From contig NZ_BJDS01000015.1 of assembly GCF_005405265.1 (NCBI RefSeq), forward strand, positions 1 to 64,000: a stretch of DNA of 64,000 nucleotides, given 5' to 3'. Under the pieces are notes generated by a model. That model did no database searches, was not told where the DNA came from, and worked only from the letters and a program-made list of their open reading frames with translations. The position numbers and the translations under genes were made by a program. Below, piece after piece: positions 1-6,648 of this stretch. This DNA is from Enterococcus songbeiensis. Its GTDB lineage: Bacteria > Bacillota > Bacilli > Lactobacillales > Enterococcaceae. Position 1 is the stretch's first letter, and every line of letters begins with the position of its first letter.

Positions 1-174
1 TTACCTGCGAAAGAAGCAGTTTTCCAAGTAGACACCTTACGTCTTCGCCTTTTCAAAGTGGCTGGTAAGCTAATTCGTAGCGGTCGAAAATTGTTTCTGA
101 AAACGAGCTCTTCCCATGTTTACCAGAACCTGTTCTATTATCTATTGGAAAAAATCCAGCAACTCTGCTGGTAG
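1..174 (+). CDS. IS1380-family transposase, C-terminal end (cut by window start)
   Basis: The first 57 codons are open and end in TAG at 172-174. The peptide contains VDTLRLRLFKVAGKLIRSG followed by KTSSSHVYQNLFYYLLEKI. This is the typical last helix region of IS1380-family DDE transposases, where a DTLR...LFKVAGK...R segment precedes an 'SSS..Y..LF..LLE' tail. The start and catalytic residues lie outside the window. The element's right end must lie just beyond the stop, but I could not fix a terminal inverted repeat, so the boundary is open. Whether the copy is active cannot be judged. Confidence 0.75.
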   Translation, partial: LPAKEAVFQVDTLRLRLFKVAGKLIRSGRKLFLKTSSSHVYQNLFYYLLEKIQQLCW

Positions 175-722
175 AACTGGGAGCTAACTGAAATTTTAAA
201 AACTTATTAATTCTAAGGGATATTTGCGCTCAAAAATAAGAAAAATGACTCGTCATTCCTTGAATAGATCATATTTTGAGCTAATAGCGCTAGCGACATT
301 TGAAATGTAATAACGGAAAAAGAAAAACCGATGGTTTTTCAAAATTAATGTTAAAAATCTAGAAGTATGAATAATTCAGGTAAGAGAATCATGGAAATCA
401 ATACATTTGGAATTGTACCCAATGGGTTAATCGTTGAAACAAGTACGCAAAAATTTCAATTCGTGTTATCTCAACGTAGAAAAGTAATCAATGTATTCAA
501 TATTGCTTATTAGTTGATTACTTAGAGAGGAGAAAATCTCAGCTTTGACTATCAATTAACAGGTTTTCATATTTCTTCTTTAATTAGAGCAGTATTTCCA
601 CATAATTAAGTTTTTAACTCATAATTAAGAATGTTAAGTCTCATCTAGTGTTGCTAGAATTATGTAGCGTTATGAGATATAATTGAATGGTAATAATAGA
701 ATAATAAAGGATGTGGGCAGAA
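175..722. other. AT-rich stretch after the IS end, no clear full gene
   Basis: This stretch lies between the transposase stop and the mazE start. It should contain the right end of the insertion element. A loose inverted pair (gcgctcaaaaat near 226 and attttgagc near 273) is visible but is too imperfect to call as IS termini. The only small frame with any character is at 391-513 and is listed separately. A promoter for mazEF probably lies at 640-700, where tatgagatataat gives a plausible -10. Confidence 0.5.
391..513 (+). CDS. 40-aa ORF, possible remnant
   Basis: ATG at 391, TAG at 511. The peptide begins MEINTFGIVPNGLIVETSTQ and continues KFQFVLSQRRKVI. The 'GL.VET...KF.FV...RKKVI' pattern faintly recalls the last strand and helix of bacterial PH/GRAM-like domains, so it may be the tail of a gene broken by the neighbouring insertion element. 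There is no convincing ribosome site. It could equally be chance. Confidence 0.2.
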   Translation: MEINTFGIVPNGLIVETSTQKFQFVLSQRRKVINVFNIAY

Positions 723-953
723 ATGTTATTAACCAAATCAAGAGTACAAGGGAGCTCAATCATTATTACATTGCCGAGTGATAATGGTAAGAAGCCTGAA
801 GCGAATCAGGAATATGTAGTAATGTATTCAGAAGATGGCGTAATTACACTTGTTCCCAAAATAGGAGACCCATTCGATCAGGGAACTGAAGCAGAATTTT
901 ATGAACAGGATGAGTGGTCTGATTTAACACCAGAAGGGAGAGAAGTTTTTTAA
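723..953 (+). CDS. mazE: MazE/PemI-like antitoxin
   Basis: This is a 76-aa protein if translation starts at ATG 723. An in-frame ATG at 711 exists, but the AAAGGA ribosome site (706-711) would touch it, while it sits 11 nt before 723. The N-terminus (LLTKSRVQGSSIIITLPSD) is a MazE/AbrB-type swapped-hairpin DNA-binding segment. The acidic C-terminus (TEAEFYEQDEWSDLTPEGRE) is the part that normally occupies the toxin's RNA groove. The stop overlaps the toxin start by one base, as expected for a co-translated antitoxin-toxin pair. Complexes of this type usually repress their own promoter. The family assignment is by pattern, not by search. Confidence 0.8.
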   Translation: MLLTKSRVQGSSIIITLPSDNGKKPEANQEYVVMYSEDGVITLVPKIGDPFDQGTEAEFYEQDEWSDLTPEGREVF

Positions 954-1294
954 TGCACGAGGAAAAATTATTTATTCCTAAAAAGGGAGATATCGTCTGG
1001 ATTGACTTCGATCCTTCTGCTGGCCATGAAATTCAAAAAAGAAGACCGGGTCTTGTGGTGTCTCGCTATGAGTTCAATAGAAAGACGTTATTTGCAGTTA
1101 TATGTCCCATCACGTCTACAATCAAAGACTATCCAACTCGACATACTTTGCCGGATGGAACAGATACCCGCGGACAGATTATTATTTCACAACTAAAATC
1201 TCTCGATTTTAAAGTAAGGAACTTAGAGTATATTGAACACCTACCACTTCAAGAAATGGCAAAAATAGATCAGATTATTGAATATATTTTTTAA
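953..1294 (+). CDS. mazF: MazF/PemK-type mRNA interferase toxin
   Basis: 113 aa, full length for the family. It opens with the canonical KKGDIVWIDFDPSAGHEIQK..RPGLVVS block, the beta-barrel core carrying the GDI.W.DF and RP..VVS motifs. It continues with a VCPITST-like strand (ICPITSTIKDYPTRHTL) and the GQIIISQLKSLD segment, which in MazF carries the conserved Ser/Gln near the RNA-cleaving Arg. The predicted role is a ribosome-independent endoribonuclease inhibited by the upstream MazE-like protein. The start overlaps the mazE stop (TAATG). The 3' end runs directly into a GH2 remnant, so the pair was probably inserted into, or replaced part of, a glycosidase gene. Confidence 0.88.
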   Translation: MHEEKLFIPKKGDIVWIDFDPSAGHEIQKRRPGLVVSRYEFNRKTLFAVICPITSTIKDYPTRHTLPDGTDTRGQIIISQLKSLDFKVRNLEYIEHLPLQEMAKIDQIIEYIF

Positions 1295-1715
1295 TTTTCA
1301 ACCGGGTATTTTAGAAGCAGTAAATTACAATGAAGGGGAAATTGTCGGACGTCATCATTTAATCACAGCAGGAAATGATGTTGAAATTAAAGCAACAGTT
1401 GATCGTCCAATTATTAAAGCGAATGGATCGGATTTAGCATATATTAAAATTTCGCTTTCAGACAGTGAAGGCAATGAAAATCTAAATAGTAAAGAAAAAA
1501 TCAATATTTGTATTGAAGGATCGGGAGAAATCATCGGGTTTGGAAGTGCGGATCCACAGACAGAGAACTTTTATCAGTCCAATGAATGGGAAACATATGA
1601 TGGTAAATTGCTTGCAGTCGTACGTTCAAAGAAAAAAAGTGGAAACATCAACGTATCAATTAATTTCATTAATATAGAAAGAGCTGGAAAGATAATTCAA
1701 ATTGTTTCTGAATAG
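1278..1715 (+). pseudogene. 3' remnant of a GH2 beta-galactosidase/beta-glucuronidase-type gene
   Basis: The open frame encodes about 140 residues. From 'PGILEAVNYNEGEIVGRHHL' through 'ADRP..KANGSDLAYIKISL' and 'EGSGEIIGFGSADP' to 'LLAVVRSKKKSGNINVS' it matches the C-terminal beta-sandwich domains of large GH2 enzymes, in the pattern 'PG.LEAV.Y..G...G...L.TAG...I...DR..I.A.G.DL..I'. No catalytic TIM barrel or sugar-binding domain is present. The readable homology begins right at the end of mazF (TAA 1292-1294), so roughly the first four fifths of the gene is gone. The ATG at 1278 lies inside mazF and has no ribosome site. This is a decayed gene rather than a small functional protein. Confidence 0.75.
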
Positions 1716-1862
1716 GTTAAAGCTTACAGATGTTTGCTCAAATGTCTTAGCTGTTTTCCGTAGGTATCGGTATTTTTCTTGATTTAGGTGATGGTTGGAG
1801 AATAGTGTTTTCGACTATATTGTGTGTACTCTTAGCTTTTGAAATTGAAAGAAAAATCCTCA

Positions 1863-1908
1863 AAAGTGTCTAAAATGTGGCGATTTTACATTTTAGGCAC
1901 TTTTTTTC
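1863..1908 (+). terminator. Rho-independent terminator
   Basis: A 16-bp stem, aaagtgtctaaaatgt (1863-1878) against acattttaggcacttt (1888-1903), carries one mismatch. The loop is 9 nt and is followed by a T-run. It ends the mazEF/GH2-remnant unit ahead of the DUF1456 gene. Confidence 0.85.
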
Positions 1909-2005
1909 TCAGAATTCAGCAACTAAAAACAGTGTTGAATTATTTCAGCGTAGTTTTGCCGAAAATGTTATACTGATGGAGTGAGAAACTTCGTAGGAGG
2001 AAATG

Positions 2006-2503
2006 ATGAACAACAATGATATTCTAATTAGATTGCGTTATGCATTAGACTTGAAGAATCAGGAAATGATCAAAATTTTTCAATTGGGTGGAATGGAAAT
2101 CGATCAGATCAAACTAGGAGAGCTTCTAACAAAACAGTCGTCCGATGAAGATCTGCCAAGAGATGCTGTTTGTGACGCAAAAACTTTGGAGACTTTTCTT
2201 AATGGATTTATTATTTTTAAGCGTGGAAAACAAACGATAAAACCGGGTGTGACACCACCAAACCCATTTCAAATCACCAATCAGTCAAGTGTAAATAACG
2301 TACTTATCAAGAAAGTCCGAATTGCTTTATCGATGACAAGTGATGATATATTGGATGTACTACGATTAGCAGAAGTTTACGCTTCTCCAAGCGAAATCAG
2401 TGCAATTTTGCGCAAAGAAGGACACAGAAATTACATGGCTTGTGGAGATCGCTATGCCCGTAACTTCCTAAAAGGGCTTACTATTCGGTACCGTGAAGCT
2501 TAG
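2006..2503 (+). CDS. yehS: DUF1456 (YehS-like) protein
   Basis: 165 aa from ATG 2006. ATG 2003 is in frame but only 2 nt from GGAGG at 1996-2000, so 2006 with 5-nt spacing is preferred. The protein has two similar halves, each with a helical 'N.ILI.LRYAL.L....M..IF.L.G' / 'NNVLIKKVRIALSMTSDDILDVL' unit. It contains the 'FLNGFIIFKRG' and 'ARNFLKGL' strings characteristic of DUF1456 proteins such as E. coli YehS. The family's function is unknown, so none is assigned. The gene stands alone between two terminators, which implies its own promoter in 1910-1990. Confidence 0.85.
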   Translation: MNNNDILIRLRYALDLKNQEMIKIFQLGGMEIDQIKLGELLTKQSSDEDLPRDAVCDAKTLETFLNGFIIFKRGKQTIKPGVTPPNPFQITNQSSVNNVLIKKVRIALSMTSDDILDVLRLAEVYASPSEISAILRKEGHRNYMACGDRYARNFLKGLTIRYREA

Positions 2504-2538
2504 AATTTTTATTCGGAATTACAAAATTTAAAAACGTG

Positions 2539-2596
2539 AAAAAAGTAACCATTATTCTATTTCGACTGAAACAGTGTAGAACATGGTTGCTTTTTT
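2539..2596 (+). terminator. Terminator after DUF1456 gene
   Basis: aaaaaagtaaccat (2539-2552) pairs with atggttgctttttt (2583-2596) with one mismatch. The loop is long (30 nt) and the right arm ends in a T-run. The A-tract on the left means it could also act from the other strand. Confidence 0.65.
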
Positions 2597-2825
2597 AGTA
2601 CCTTGGATTGCATAAAAGCTACTTGTTTTGTATGAGGAGATTGATTTTTGCTAGTAAAGGGTGTCAGATACTAATTTGAAGATGTCCTGTTAGAAGAAAA
2701 GTAGATTTGCATTCTATTCTGCTAGAAGACTCTTTCAGATAAAGTAAAAAAATACTTTATTGTGTAAACGGTTTATGCTACTATGTGAATGTATCCTAAC
2801 TTCTAATCAAGGATAGTTTATCTGA

Positions 2826-2891
2826 ATAGAAAAGGAACCTGCAGGACGATTTGATGTTTTTTATCAGATGTGGTTACTTTTCTATTTTTTA
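2826..2891 (+). terminator. Terminator or attenuator before the small membrane genes
   Basis: atagaaaaggaacc (2826-2839) pairs with ggttacttttctat (2872-2885), 13 of 14 positions, and is followed by a T-run. It sits only about 50 nt upstream of the next start and no gene ends just before it. An attenuator in a leader transcript is therefore as likely as a simple terminator. Confidence 0.55.
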
Positions 2892-2942
2892 CATAGTTCA
2901 GTTTTGTGTTAATCATAAACATACGCGAAAGTGGGTTTCTCT

Positions 2943-3227
2943 ATGGAAAAATTTGTAAAGACTTCAATTATTAGTCGTTTTGGATTGTTGGGATTTTTGT
3001 TATTCAACCACTATTCCCAAAAGAATAGATGGCAAGATAAATACTTTATTTTTTCAAGATTTACAATTGGTTTTTTTCTCGTTTTTTTAGGACCGGGTTT
3101 AATTATTGGCATCAGCTTAAAGCATAGTTGGCTTGGAATTTTCTTTCTTACTATACTAAGTACAGTATATGGCTGGTGGGCAGAAACATTTTTTAATAAA
3201 TTTACTCAGAAAGAGGAGAAAAACTAA
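2943..3227 (+). CDS. Small membrane protein, unknown function
   Basis: 94 aa from ATG 2943, chosen because AAAGTGGG lies 6-8 nt upstream; the frame extends 12 nt further to a GTG with no ribosome site. It has two hydrophobic segments: about 34-57 (FTIGFFLVFLGPGLIIGISL) and about 59-78 (LGIFFLTILSTVYGWW). The N-terminus is basic and the charged tail ends KEEKN. I do not recognise the family. Its stop overlaps the start of the next small membrane gene by one base, so the two are probably co-translated. Confidence 0.6.
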   Translation: MEKFVKTSIISRFGLLGFLLFNHYSQKNRWQDKYFIFSRFTIGFFLVFLGPGLIIGISLKHSWLGIFFLTILSTVYGWWAETFFNKFTQKEEKN

Positions 3228-3403
3228 TGTCATATGTTGTTACTTCAGAAAAAGGGAGCGGACTTGTGTTTCTATCTTTTTTTATCAGTACTCTTTTGTT
3301 AGTAGGTTTATTTGTTGTGTTATATTTTGTGGTAAAAGCTGCTGTTCGCAACGGAATCAAAGAAGCGAAAAAAAGCGATAACGACCAAAAAAATAGTGAT
3401 TAG
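3227..3403 (+). CDS. 58-aa single-span membrane protein
   Basis: ATG 3227 overlaps the upstream stop (TAATG) and has GAGGAG 8 nt upstream. One long hydrophobic segment (about residues 13-37, FLSFFISTLLLVGLFVVLYF) is followed by a basic then acidic hydrophilic tail (KEAKKSDNDQKNSD). This is the topology of small Gram-positive inner-membrane proteins. The function is not recognised. The coupling with the upstream gene suggests a heteromeric small membrane complex, but that is inference. Confidence 0.6.
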   Translation: MSYVVTSEKGSGLVFLSFFISTLLLVGLFVVLYFVVKAAVRNGIKEAKKSDNDQKNSD

Positions 3404-3430
3404 TAACTATAGAATGGCCTTTTTTTCGCT
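3364..3430 (+). terminator. Terminator after the two small membrane genes
   Basis: agcgaaaaaaag (3364-3375, inside the 3' end of the coding region) pairs perfectly over 12 bp with ctttttttcgct (3419-3430). It is A/T-rich and its left arm is translated, so it is weaker than the others in this window. Confidence 0.4.
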
Positions 3431-3531
3431 ATTTTGCACTATTGTTGTATACTGAAGAAAACGATTGTTATTTACTGGAGAATACAAGCTCTTACGAGAA
3501 ATCATAAAGAGGAGAATTGGAAGGGAATCAA

Positions 3532-3924
3532 GTGAAAAATTGGACAAAAAATCAGAAGATTGATTTTTTATATGAAATCATTTTCTTCTTGTTTTATTTT
3601 ATTGTTTTACTGATTGTTAAACTAATTGGATGGGATAATCATTTCGAGTACTTCTTATTTCTGCTCGCTATTTGAACTTCAGGTATATTAAAAATTAGAC
3701 GTCAAAAGAAACGCTTCAGGAAGATTGGTCAATTACAAAAGATATTGCCTGTTTCAATAGAAGAAATGCGAGCGATTAGTGGTGCTGGCAGATATGATTT
3801 AATCGAGTGGAAAGAAGACAAGATGATGATTACTCCGAAACAAATGTATATTTTAGAAGATTATTTAGATAAAAAATATTTTTTGAAATATGGAGAAGAA
3901 TTCAATAAGAAAGAAAATAGGTAG
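3532..3924 (+). pseudogene. 130-codon membrane-protein gene with an in-frame TGA
   Basis: GTG 3532 has GAAGGGA 5 nt upstream. The frame reads two hydrophobic spans (EIIFFLFYFIVLLIVKLIGW and YFLFLLAI), then a TGA at 3673-3675. It continues without shift through a cytoplasmic tail (KIRRQKKRFRKIGQLQKILP...SIEEMRAISG) to TAG 3922-3924. Both halves look like one protein: two spans, a basic linker, a soluble domain. The TGA therefore seems to be a point mutation (for example from TGG) rather than a boundary. Read-through or a sequencing error is possible. The family is not recognised. Confidence 0.6.
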
Positions 3925-3973
3925 GAACTGAAGGATGGAAAGTCTTAGTCGTTTATTCTTTTAGCGTAAAATT

Positions 3974-4237
3974 TTACATTTGATTTTTAGATTCTACGAC
4001 ATACTTACTTTTTACTTTAACGAAAATTATCAAGGAAAGAATTAGCAAAAAGATTCCCATAAATATAAGAAATATACCAAGTTGATAATTTAGAGCAAAT
4101 TCTTGCCCAATCGATTTACGCTGTTTTTTTGTGAGTAGCTCATAATCTTGTATTGGAATAAAATTAATGGATAAAATGATTCCTATAAATGAAGAAACCA
4201 GTCCTGATATGGAAAGAATTATTGATAACTTTTTAAT
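3974..4237 (-). CDS. 87-aa two-span membrane protein, possible ATT start
   Basis: On the minus strand a frame without stops runs from 4237 to TAA at 3974-3976. It has two hydrophobic stretches (LSIILSISGLVSSFIGIILS and LGIFLIFMGIFLLILSLIIF) around a polar loop (DYELLTKKQRKSIGQEFA). The frame has no usable ATG, GTG or TTG near its 5' end. However, GGTGGTGAT, an extended match to the 16S anti-Shine-Dalgarno, sits 3 nt before an ATT at 4237, the position a start codon should hold. It is either a rare ATT start or a gene whose ATG has mutated. Confidence 0.45.
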   Translation of the reverse strand: MKKLSIILSISGLVSSFIGIILSINFIPIQDYELLTKKQRKSIGQEFALNYQLGIFLIFMGIFLLILSLIIFVKVKSKYVVESKNQM

Positions 4238-4358
4238 ATAATCACCACCGAAGAGTTGGCATTATTTCAATTTTAAATTGTACTATTTCTATTAATATGA
4301 TTAGTTATTTTTGTACTAAATACGCTATAACGCAAGCGGTTTCTGAGGAGGGGTTCAT

Positions 4359-4472
4359 ATGGCGATTTTTGGTATTATCATAGCAGTTATTGGTCTCGTA
4401 TCATTTGCATGGAGTTGGTCAAAGATGCCAGAGATACTAGAGCAATGGAAAAACCGAAGTAATAGAAAATAA
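4359..4472 (+). CDS. 37-aa single-span membrane peptide
   Basis: ATG 4359 has GAGGAGGGG at 4346-4354, a strong ribosome site. The peptide begins MAIFGIIIAVIGLVSFAWSW, one membrane span, and ends in a charged tail (EQWKNRSNRK). The strong ribosome site and clean topology support translation. The function is unknown. It belongs to the same run of tiny membrane-protein genes as its neighbours. Confidence 0.55.
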   Translation: MAIFGIIIAVIGLVSFAWSWSKMPEILEQWKNRSNRK

Positions 4473-4676
4473 AAAAATCGTTAATATTTAGAAAGGGCGA
4501 AAACTCTGGAACTTCGTTTTTTTCTTAAATTTTTTACAAAGAGAATAAATTTGTTGAAGAGCAAATCGATATTTATGATCTTAGCAGAGGTTCCATTCTT
4601 TAACATAGCCAATCTGATTGATTTTAAAAAATACTATAAATGACTTATAGATTTTAGAAGACTGTGGGGAAATAGT

Positions 4677-4754
4677 ATGAAGTCAATTTTAATGGGAAAG
4701 TCTTCACTTTTTACAGCTTTTTTCAAACTTGTCTTGTCCACAAGCATCATATAG
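4677..4754 (+). CDS. 25-codon ORF upstream of the lincosamide-resistance gene, possible leader peptide
   Basis: ATG 4677 is preceded by GTGGGGA about 8 nt upstream and ends at TAG 4752-4754. The peptide starts MKSILMGKSSLFTAFFKLVL, basic and hydrophobic. It stops 40 nt before the TTG start of the lnu-like gene. Ribosome-targeting antibiotic resistance genes are often induced by translation of such short leaders, so a leader role is conceivable. I did not find a clean competing hairpin masking the downstream ribosome site, and the ORF may be chance. Confidence 0.3.
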   Translation: MKSILMGKSSLFTAFFKLVLSTSII

Positions 4755-4794
4755 AATCAAGATAGTTACTTAAAAATTATTTGTGGGTGGTTAT

Positions 4795-5292
4795 TTGAAA
4801 AAGAAAATCGTTTCTAAAATAGAATTATTCAAAATATTAGATTTTTTAGATGGATTAGCTATTCATTATTGGGTAGATGGTGGTTGGGGTGTCGATATTT
4901 TAACTGGAAAGCAAAATAGGGAACATCGAGATATTGACATTGATTTTGATAGTAAGGATACCGACCGATTACTAACAGCTTTGTATGAGTTGGGCTACGA
5001 AAAAATCGTGGATTGGATGCCTGCCAGAATGGAGCTGTGGCATGAAAATCTGGGATATTTAGATATTCATCCGTTAGAAATTAATCCAGATGGTAGTGCA
5101 AAACAGGCGGATTTAGAGGATGGGTTTTACTTCTTTCAAGCAGACTGGTTCACTAAGAAAAAATTTGAGAACAGGGAAATTCCCTGTCTTTCATTAGAAG
5201 CTCAATTAATTTTCCATAAAGGCTATGAGCTGCGAGAGTCAGATTATATTGATTTGAAGAACTTGGAAAAGTTGGCAGGTCATAATTATTAA
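4795..5292 (+). CDS. lnu: Lnu(A)-like lincosamide O-nucleotidyltransferase
   Basis: The product is predicted to adenylylate lincomycin/clindamycin using ATP, giving lincosamide resistance. It has 165 aa from TTG 4795, with GGGTGGT 5 nt upstream; the frame could extend to GTG 4783 without a ribosome site. The start MKKKIVSKIELFKILDFLD aligns in length and pattern with LnuA. The nucleotidyltransferase core is unmistakable: YWVDGGWGVDILTG, then NREHRDIDIDFDS with the metal-binding Asp residues, then WMPARMELWHE, GYLDIHPLEIN and the C-terminal SLEAQLIFHKGYEL. These segments follow known Lnu(A) proteins closely but not identically. The active allele class (A, C, D or new) needs alignment. It lies in an accessory patch with an IS remnant and a toxin-antitoxin pair, consistent with acquisition. 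Confidence 0.85.
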   Translation: MKKKIVSKIELFKILDFLDGLAIHYWVDGGWGVDILTGKQNREHRDIDIDFDSKDTDRLLTALYELGYEKIVDWMPARMELWHENLGYLDIHPLEINPDGSAKQADLEDGFYFFQADWFTKKKFENREIPCLSLEAQLIFHKGYELRESDYIDLKNLEKLAGHNY

Positions 5293-5322
5293 TAAATCAA
5301 TTAAGTAGAAGTAGAGCAAAGC

Positions 5323-5364
5323 AAAAAATCAAACAAAGGAGAATCTAATTTGTTTGATTTTTTT
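5323..5364 (+). terminator. Terminator after lnu-like gene
   Basis: aaaaaatcaaacaaa (5323-5337) is perfectly complementary to tttgtttgatttttt (from 5349), with an 11-nt loop and T-run. A-rich and T-rich flanks make it usable from both strands, which suits the convergent regulator gene that ends at 5513. Confidence 0.85.
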
Positions 5365-5512
5365 GAGTATCATAAAATAAAATGTAGTCGGTTAGCGTAC
5401 ATAGATTACAAATCAACTTAAAGGGGAGGGTATGACTGTTTTAAGTTTTTTCTGAACTGTTAATGAGAAATGAAAATAAAGCTGACTTAATTTTCTGTGA
5501 AAATTTAACATC

Positions 5513-6373
5513 CTATTCATGACTTGATGATAGTAGCTTAAATTCTTCCTTAAGATCGATCTTTATTGTGTCCTTTACATGATTATTCTCATTAAAAGAT
5601 GATATTTGATAAGCTCGATCATATTTTGTTAGATAGGTTGGATCGTTGAGCTCTTTTGTGTTATATGCAACTTCATATAATAAAAAGTCTAACAATACCG
5701 TAGACTGATATTGTTTATTGATTTTGATTCCCTTATTGCAAAGATCTATAGCTTTCTGGTAATTCTTTATCTCACTATAGAATTTTGCTGCGTTAAAATA
5801 CACCTTGTTTAGCTCAAGCTCTTTAGATGCTCTATTATCTACATTCGTAATTGCGGCAACATAATAAGTTTCTGCAAATGAGTATGATTTCTTCTGTTCG
5901 TAGGCGATACCTAGCCCCATATTTGCTAAAATTGCAAACAGATCCTTCTCATCTGAGCTAGAGATAACCTGTGAGAAATAAAAAAAGGAAGCATCAAAAT
6001 TGTTGTTAACAAGAAGCTCGGTAATTCCTTTTAAATAGTTTAACTGGTTCATTATTCCCTGATCTGATATTCTGGTAGAATCAATCGTTTGTATTTTTTT
6101 TAAAGCTTCATCATTTTTCCAAACATTACAGAGCTTTTGTACATCATTCAGTTTATTCCTAATTTGAACTTCCTCTGATTGAATTATTACATCATTAATT
6201 TGTAAATTTAAACGGCTACAAATTAATGATAGAATTTCAATGCTGTAGCAATAGTTCCGGCTTTCGATATTACTGATAGTGGCTTGCTTACAGATACCTG
6301 AGGCAAGTTCCTTTTGAGTTAACTTTTGCTGTTTTCTTCTATCTTTTATTAAATTACCTTTAACTGTAGCCAA
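5513..6373 (-). CDS. HTH-TPR regulator of the Rgg/PlcR (RRNPP-like) type
   Basis: 286 aa from a TTG start at 6373 (AAGGATGTGG about 9 nt upstream). Residues 5-60 are an XRE helix-turn-helix (LIKDRRKQQKLTQKELASGI...ATISNIESRN). The rest is an all-helical array of TPR-like pairs such as FAETYYVAAITNVDN and YQKAIDLCNKGIKIN. This is the architecture of peptide-sensing cytoplasmic regulators (PlcR, NprR, PrgX, Rgg). The family normally binds a small imported pheromone and then activates or represses a nearby operon. A 23-codon peptide gene lies immediately upstream on the same strand, followed by a strong terminator, and a small secreted-protein gene lies upstream of that. A link between them is inference from order and strand. 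Import would need an oligopeptide permease; an Opp-type one is at 19.7-24.9 kb. Confidence 0.8.
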   Translation of the reverse strand: MATVKGNLIKDRRKQQKLTQKELASGICKQATISNIESRNYCYSIEILSLICSRLNLQINDVIIQSEEVQIRNKLNDVQKLCNVWKNDEALKKIQTIDSTRISDQGIMNQLNYLKGITELLVNNNFDASFFYFSQVISSSDEKDLFAILANMGLGIAYEQKKSYSFAETYYVAAITNVDNRASKELELNKVYFNAAKFYSEIKNYQKAIDLCNKGIKINKQYQSTVLLDFLLYEVAYNTKELNDPTYLTKYDRAYQISSFNENNHVKDTIKIDLKEEFKLLSSSHE

Positions 6374-6425
6374 AATTCCACATCCTTAGTTACTAATACT
6401 ATGTATATTATCACCATAATAAAAA

Positions 6426-6461
6426 AAATACTATCAGTTGATATTACAACCAATAGTATTT
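6426..6461 (-). terminator. Terminator between the short peptide gene and the TPR regulator
   Basis: Read on the minus strand, aaatactat-tg-gttg pairs with caac-tg-atagtattt around a 6-nt loop (taatat). This is a 15-bp stem interrupted only by two wobble pairs, followed by a run of eight T. It starts 6 nt after the stop of the 23-codon peptide gene (6468-6470). That is strong evidence that a short transcript really ends here. Confidence 0.85.
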
Positions 6462-6467
6462 AATCAA

Positions 6468-6539
6468 TTATTTACCTACGTGTCCTGTATTTCCGTCGGG
6501 AAGTGGAAAAGGAATTGGAAAAAAAATTTTATTAGACAT
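6468..6539 (-). CDS. 23-aa leaderless peptide, candidate signal peptide
   Basis: On the minus strand ATG 6539 to TAA 6468 encodes a 23-residue peptide. It starts MSNKIFFPIPFPLP, continues DGNTGHVG and ends in K. It is unusually proline- and aromatic-rich, has no Sec signal peptide and no double-glycine leader. The upstream ribosome site is weak (AGAAAG about 12 nt away), but the gene has its own strong terminator and a possible -10 (TATTATATT, about 6572-6580). Its position, one gene upstream of an RRNPP-type regulator on the same strand, is where cognate pheromone genes often sit. I do not recognise the sequence, so the pheromone role is a proposal. Confidence 0.5.
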   Translation of the reverse strand: MSNKIFFPIPFPLPDGNTGHVGK

Positions 6540-6648
6540 AGAATCACTACTTTCTGTTCTTTCTACTAGTAATATAATACATAGATTTATCTCTATTTAA
6601 AATACGAAAGATGTATATTATCGAAATGAAAACCACTGATTTACTACA

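Larger units (their letters stand above)
2504..2942. other. Intergenic region with two hairpins, no gene seen
   Basis: The region contains a terminator after DUF1456 (2539-2596), then AT-rich DNA. A series of smaller inverted repeats follows (gataaagta/tactttatt near 2737-2762, tatcct/aggata near 2791-2814). A second strong hairpin with a T-run sits at 2826-2891, just ahead of the small membrane-protein genes. The stacked hairpins could be a leader with an attenuator, but I recognise no known riboswitch or T-box. Confidence 0.5.

Noticed and set aside
2755-2891. T-box or known riboswitch upstream of the small membrane genes
   Set aside because: Hairpins are present but none of the conserved T-box, SAM, preQ1 or FMN motifs could be found.
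6395-6420. A TATG...CATA element near the TPR regulator start as a PlcR box
   Set aside because: The half-sites are separated by 11 bp rather than the 9 of the known box and the inner AA/TT positions do not fit.
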